Part shown: positions 59,696-64,000 of the stretch, in pieces | How the letters are laid out: every line of letters begins with the position of its first letter | Numbering within the stretch: position 1 is the stretch's first letter | Origin: Zingiber officinale | Taxonomy: Eukaryota > Streptophyta > Magnoliopsida > Zingiberales > Zingiberaceae | Length of the DNA: 64,000 nucleotides | Reading direction: 5' to 3' | Assembly (NCBI RefSeq): GCF_018446385.1 | Contig: NC_056000.1 | Location: forward strand, 49,446,722-49,510,721 | Translations under genes and position numbers: made by a program | The notes under the pieces: model-generated | The model's input: only the letters and a program-made list of their open reading frames with translations | Databases searched by the model: none | What the model was told of the DNA's origin: nothing

Positions 59696-60581
59696 TTAGA
59701 ACTTTCTCCTCTTAGATTTTCTGAACAATACTTTCAAGGATAAGGGGAATACAAGAAATGAGTTTTTGGGCTCTGGCACACTGCAAAGGTAAGAAAAAAG
59801 TTATAAATTAAAACCTATTTCATATTTTTTTTTCATGGATTTATATAATTGATTAAATCTGTTAAAAACTGGATGACTTACCATAATCTTGTAGTTTCGA
59901 CTTGGGACAGCTCTGTGTTCAGAAACCCATGCTGTGACTTCGAGTTCTGTCTGATAGCAAGAATCCGACAATTTAGGTTTCTTGTGCCAGTATTTTCCAT
60001 AGAATTCCTGATATTGTCAGCATTTAAGTTAAAACAAAAGAATTGCTGCTAGACTTATAACTATAGTTTTGTTCATCAATATCAAACATTCAATATAAAA
60101 TCTCTGGAATTGTCGAAGATCAGTTCAAAATCCTGATAATTTCCTTTAATTTAAAAAAAAAACCTTACTTGTACAGAAAGCTCTTGTCATGTAATCCTAC
60201 TACAAGAGTAGAAGCTCCAATATTGGCAACAGTCGACACCACCAACGCCCCTTTGTCTCCCTCTGTCACTATGATCTCCACCTTTGGCTGCAAAGTACAA
60301 TTCAGAACAAGCAGAGATTGAACTCAAAAATTAAGAAGTCTTTGGAAGACAAAGAATTTACAGACCTCAGCAATTCCATTGCAGAGGTCCTTGAAAGACA
60401 GAGCCAACTGGAACCCCTTGAGCCTGTAGCTCCTCTGCTTCTTCTTGGATCGCGTGGAGGGGCAAACGTAGAGCAGAGTTATCGAGTCTCCGCCGCGAAT
60501 GAAGTTGTTGACCGCCCATTGGAGGGCGACGCGAGCGACGTCGGCCTCCTCCACCACCACCACCACCTTCTGGCTCTCCAT
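59696..60581 (-). CDS. Universal stress protein (USP) domain protein, 181 aa, four exons
   Basis: Small USP proteins adopt an alpha/beta Rossmann-like fold, bind nucleotides in some members, and respond to stress. Exons on the minus strand, all with GT/AG borders and conserved frame: 60581-60366, 60287-60169, 60007-59882, 59780-59696. The protein starts MESQKVVVVVEEADVARVAL, the beta-1/alpha-1 region. It continues with DSITLLYVCP, then VEIIVTEGDKGALVVSTVAN and IGASTLVVGLHDKSFLYK (exon 2). Exon 3 has RNLNCRILAIRQ, and the tail is VPEPKNSFLVFPLSL followed by basic residues. This layout, including the NCRxLAIRQ motif and basic C-terminus, is typical of a plant USP subfamily. The ATP-binding GxxG-type loop is not evident, so nucleotide binding is doubtful. 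The start is the ATG at the beginning of domain homology; an in-frame upstream ATG at 60743 lies beyond the TATA box. Confidence 0.9.
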
Positions 60582-60652
60582 GCCAAATCCAGAGCCAAAG
60601 GACCGCTCACAGCCTTTCCATTTCTGTCGATTATAGAAGGAACCGGTGAGCG

Positions 60653-60664
60653 TTTTATATATTA
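60653..60664 (-). promoter_or_regulatory. TATA box of the USP gene
   Basis: Minus strand taatatataaaa lies about 75 bp upstream of the ATG at 60581, allowing a short 5' UTR. Confidence 0.65.
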
Positions 60665-60799
60665 CCGTACCAGAAGAAAAACAAGACACGCCTCCACAGG
60701 ATCTGATGGCCTTTGTGTTCAGCTCGATCGATTTGCGCCTCACTTGTCTATGCTTCTCCTCTCCTCTTTTGTTAAAAGTTGAGCCAGAGAGGAAGATGA

Positions 60800-61685
60800 G
60801 CCATGTTTGTTTCGTTGTTGTCTCTTCCTACTTGGAGTATATCTCCATGCCGACAATTATGAAGCTAAACAAATGGAGAAAGCAGAAACATCTTCCTGCC
60901 GCTGTTTCGTTTTATTTTCTCTAGTGGATCGAAACTGCTGCCACAAATAAGTCCGCGTAGCGATTGAACTAATTAAGAATAAAGGAAGCATATATTCGCA
61001 TGGATCCTTTAAGAAGAAGAACGGAGGAGGCCGACGAGAGAAGCGACGTCAATGGAATCGAACGATCGTCAGTTGAGGGACCATTTCACGTTGCCTCCGA
61101 TTTAATTAATTAATTTATTTCTTAGTGGAATATGACGCTATACGATTGTGATGGTGTAAGTAAATATAATAATTTTTTAATAATTATTTCAGTTTAGGCT
61201 GACGGATGGACTGGGAGGATCCGAATTTTTTTTTCTAGGTTTTTTTTAAATGTGTTTGGGTTATTTTTTTGGTTTTTTTATTTTTGACTTTTACGTAATT
61301 TTATGTCTATTTAAATATGTTGATATTGAAATGAGTTATTGTTGAACAATATTTTTGACGTTGTCATTTTATTCCTTTTATCTATTTCTTAATATTTTAA
61401 AGTTATTTTAAAATTTTATTTACGATTTTCACAACAATACCGTACAGAAAATCATTAGTATTTTACCCAGTGTTAATATTCATATCAAGTGGTCCATTAT
61501 TCTCCTAAGGCGATACGAAAAGGAAGTAAATCGTGATACTAAATAACTTAGGGAGGAACTTGTTCTATAAGAGGATGAATCTTAGATGGATATTTTACTT
61601 TTGTGATATAAATTTATCATCTGAGTACCAACTCAATTACACTTGTGGGAGCAATATCAAAATATCTGCGGTGATAAAAGGTGAA
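60800..61685. other. USP upstream and intergenic DNA
   Basis: Mostly AT-rich with no further gene visible. The first 200 bases may contain promoter elements that I cannot assign. Confidence 0.4.
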
Positions 61686-61878
61686 TACGCTTGTCCCAGC
61701 GCTCCCATCAATCCGTCCTATGGCCAACACGTAAGAGGTAAATCACGGACGACTATTAGTCTTTAGAATAGTGACTAGCACATAAAGGAGGTATTTACTT
61801 CGACTTTGTCGAAATTTGAACTCCAAATCTCATGGTAGTAATATCTTATGCGCTAACCACTAGACCGCCCCGAAAGGA
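61686..61878 (-). mobile_element. tRNA-derived SINE, copy 1
   Basis: On the minus strand a tRNA-like head reads ggtctagtggttagcgcata (box A type), then ggagttcaaatttcg (box B type, GGTTCAAATCC-like). A body follows: gaagtaaatacctcctttat, gtgctagtcactattctaaa and gatttacctctta. Internal pol III boxes and a shared body with the copy at 62487 identify a SINE. The 3' border is approximate. Confidence 0.75.
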
Positions 61879-62486
61879 TACGGTATCAAAACATCTAGAT
61901 CTCTTGGATGATTATTGTGGTCAAAATAGTTTGTAAAAAACCCTCGTACCATGATCCTAGTACCCAAGACAAAAAATATTTGAAGATTTACAAATATAAA
62001 TTACGGATTCATCCTAACGTCTAGTGATGTAAAATCTTAAAGATAGTAAGTTTGATTCAACTTTTACATAATTCTATTACAAGAACAGTAGTCGAAGGTT
62101 TTTTTTATTTTTGTTAATTTTCTTTTTCTATTAGGGTTATTTTAAACTTTTATATCTTAGGATTTTAGTCTATTTAAATACTTATTTGATGTTAGGATGA
62201 ATTGTTGATAAATAATATTCTCTGTCATTGGTTATCTCCTTTTCCCTAGTTTTTTCTGAATCTATAAATTTTAGAAGATGATTTCCAATGTTATAAATTA
62301 ATAGAATCAATAGTATTGATTCAATACTGTCAGTAGAATAATCACAATTTTATCTTGTATCACAGATCAATTTTAGGATAAATATACTTTCCTGATTCAC
62401 TTATAATATAAATTTGAAACATAATTTACACGTACTCAAATGATTTTCATGACGCTTGTAAGTACATATTTGTTCTCATTACTATC

Positions 62487-62650
62487 CCTTTGGGATAGTC
62501 TAGTGACTAACATGAGATATTATCATCATGAAATTTAGAGTTCGAATTTCGATAAAGTGAAGATAAATATTTTCTTTATGTGTTAGTCATTATTCCAAAG
62601 ATTAGTAGTTGTTCATAATTTACCTCTTCTTTATTAGCTCTAGAACGAAT
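62487..62650 (+). mobile_element. tRNA-derived SINE, copy 2
   Basis: Plus-strand copy of the same family: ctttgggatagtctagtgac (box A), agagttcgaatttcg (box B), then gtgttagtcattattccaaa and aatttacctcttc. It is more diverged than copy 1 and in the opposite orientation. Confidence 0.75.
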
Positions 62651-64000
62651 TGAGAGACACTAAAATCGAATGTATTTATCTTTTACCATCATATTTATTC
62701 TCATTACTTCATTGTTATTTCATTTCACTTCATTAATTATACAAAACACAGTCTAAGATTATTTTGGTATTCCCACAACACAGTGGATCCATCTAGCTAA
62801 GTGGTTATGTTACGGCCCACAGTTATAATACATAAGGGCACATGATCATGGTGGATCGATTGTGGAGGTCAAATGTTGGTAGTTTTTAATGGGACTTTTA
62901 GGAGGTCCGGTGATCACTAAGATTAATTGGCTCGAAGTATTAGAATCTAAATAAAAAAAAATAAATTATTGTGATATAGACAAATGAATGAAATCAAATT
63001 GCTTCATTCCCTCTATTATTTTATTCTAATATTAAGTGAATAATACGAGGTGAAATAAATGACTCAATTTGTTCGATCCATTCCCCGCTTTAAAAAGGGG
63101 GGAAAAAACTTATTCCACCTCTATCAATCATAATATTTATTAACAAGTGATAATCTCGAAAATAAAATGAGATAAATGCAATAAATGAAAGGAGCAATTG
63201 ATCGAATTGATTTGCGAAGTCAAGCTTTGGCTTATTAGACGAACTCAACAAGTTGATATAGTTAAGCTAAGTGAACTAGTTAGATGAGTCGTTCAAGCCT
63301 ATCGAGTTAGACAAGTTAGGTTAGATATATAGTAGGTCATTCAAGTTAGGTAAGTTGCTTAGATAGTTCGGTTTGAGTGTTGGTGTGAGCTAATTAGGTT
63401 GGTTTGGCTAATTGAGGTAGGTATACAGATGAGGATTGAACCAAGATAGTGACGAAATTAAACAGGTTGGTCTTACCATTAGGATGTGAGTATTGGTCAA
63501 GCAAGTGGGGCAGACAGAGCAAACGGATTAGATATGTAGATAAACTAAAAGAATTGATTGAAAGTTTGGATATGGGAGTTTGAAAATTTTGTGACATTAG
63601 ATCGTTCGTCATGGACCATTAGTCCTTTTTGATTTATCCTAATGGTTAGTAAAAATTGATCTAATCATATCTAGAATTAATTGTGAAAACTGGAATGAGA
63701 TATTTAGATTAAAATAATAATAAGTAGAAGAAGAAAAAGAATAAGAATTATTATTAAACTTTCTTTTAGAAAAAAAAATAATTTATTATCACAATATCTC
63801 ATTTATTGTCTTATCAACGGGAGTGAACACATAATAGGTTACGGGGACTCCACCAAAGGACAACTCCTAATATGAAATTACTATATTTGGATCTTCCTGA
63901 CGCGCTCAACTTCGTGGACGGGCTTTAGTTGCCATGCATTAGGTAGCAACTAATGATCTTCACCACAAACCACTCAGAGCAGTTTGATGAGGCACTGATC
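62651..64000. other. AT-rich intergenic end of the window
   Basis: Repetitive gttagat/aagttag phrases at about 63190-63420 and an AAG/AAT-rich patch at about 63715-63760. No gene or element recognised. Confidence 0.4.

Noticed and set aside
60318-60782. 154-codon plus-strand frame
   Set aside because: It is antisense to exon 1 and the promoter of the USP gene, with no homology of its own.

Overview
The window is nuclear DNA of a flowering plant, very probably a monocot. The evidence is spliced plant genes (a nucleoredoxin and a universal stress protein), plant-type CACTA, hAT, Copia and Ty3/Gypsy elements, tRNA-derived SINEs and long AT-rich gene-poor stretches. A Zingiberales (ginger-like) source is only my impression from the repeat types. 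Only two host genes look intact: a four-exon nucleoredoxin-like gene (26127-28607, +) and a four-exon small USP-domain gene (59696-60581, -). A third host-derived locus is a decayed chloroplast-type DEAD-box helicase RH3 copy (about 13300-15952, -).

Layout. 1-2426: the end of a CACTA transposon with a broken TNP2-type transposase, an 18-bp GC-rich tandem array and a dense subterminal repeat region. 2427-12276: about five diverged tandem copies of an AT-rich unit, interrupted by a hAT copy (5342-6975) and a short hAT derivative (10903-11824). 12285-12792 and 16697-17198: two ~505-bp MITEs with related ends. 17400-24930: Copia remnants, a fold-back and an LTR fragment, split by a Copia element (18369-24554, TSD gatac). 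26-28.6 kb: nucleoredoxin gene. 29151-29356: a small MITE. 30246-34912: a deleted Gypsy element (TSD tatac). 35640-42617: element A, a gag-only Copia-like element (TSD caatg). 43950-46625: an unrecognised repeat with long degenerate inverted ends. 47340-57540: a dead hAT transposase gene split by element B, a second gag-only Copia-like element (48002-55670, TSD ataag), which itself carries a solo LTR (53626-54740, TSD ggttg). 59.7-60.6 kb: USP gene. 61.7-62.7 kb: two SINE copies.

The most interesting signal is in the LTR elements whose LTRs begin TGTTGGTGC. Elements A and B have the same layout and homologous gag proteins but no pol. Each carries its own array of palindromes in mid-LTR. In A the array lies next to a TATA box; in B no clear TATA box is seen. 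The same element-specific palindrome recurs in the internal DNA a few hundred bases before the 3' LTR, inside flanks that are otherwise homologous between A and B. The solo LTR and a fourth LTR fragment also carry private palindromes at the matching place. In A the arms (GATCGGTC...GACCGATC) stay constant while the central 4 bases vary.

All coordinates were read by eye. LTR borders with matching 5-bp duplications, and exon borders that keep frame with GT/AG sites, are firm. Borders of pseudogene exons and old repeats are approximate.
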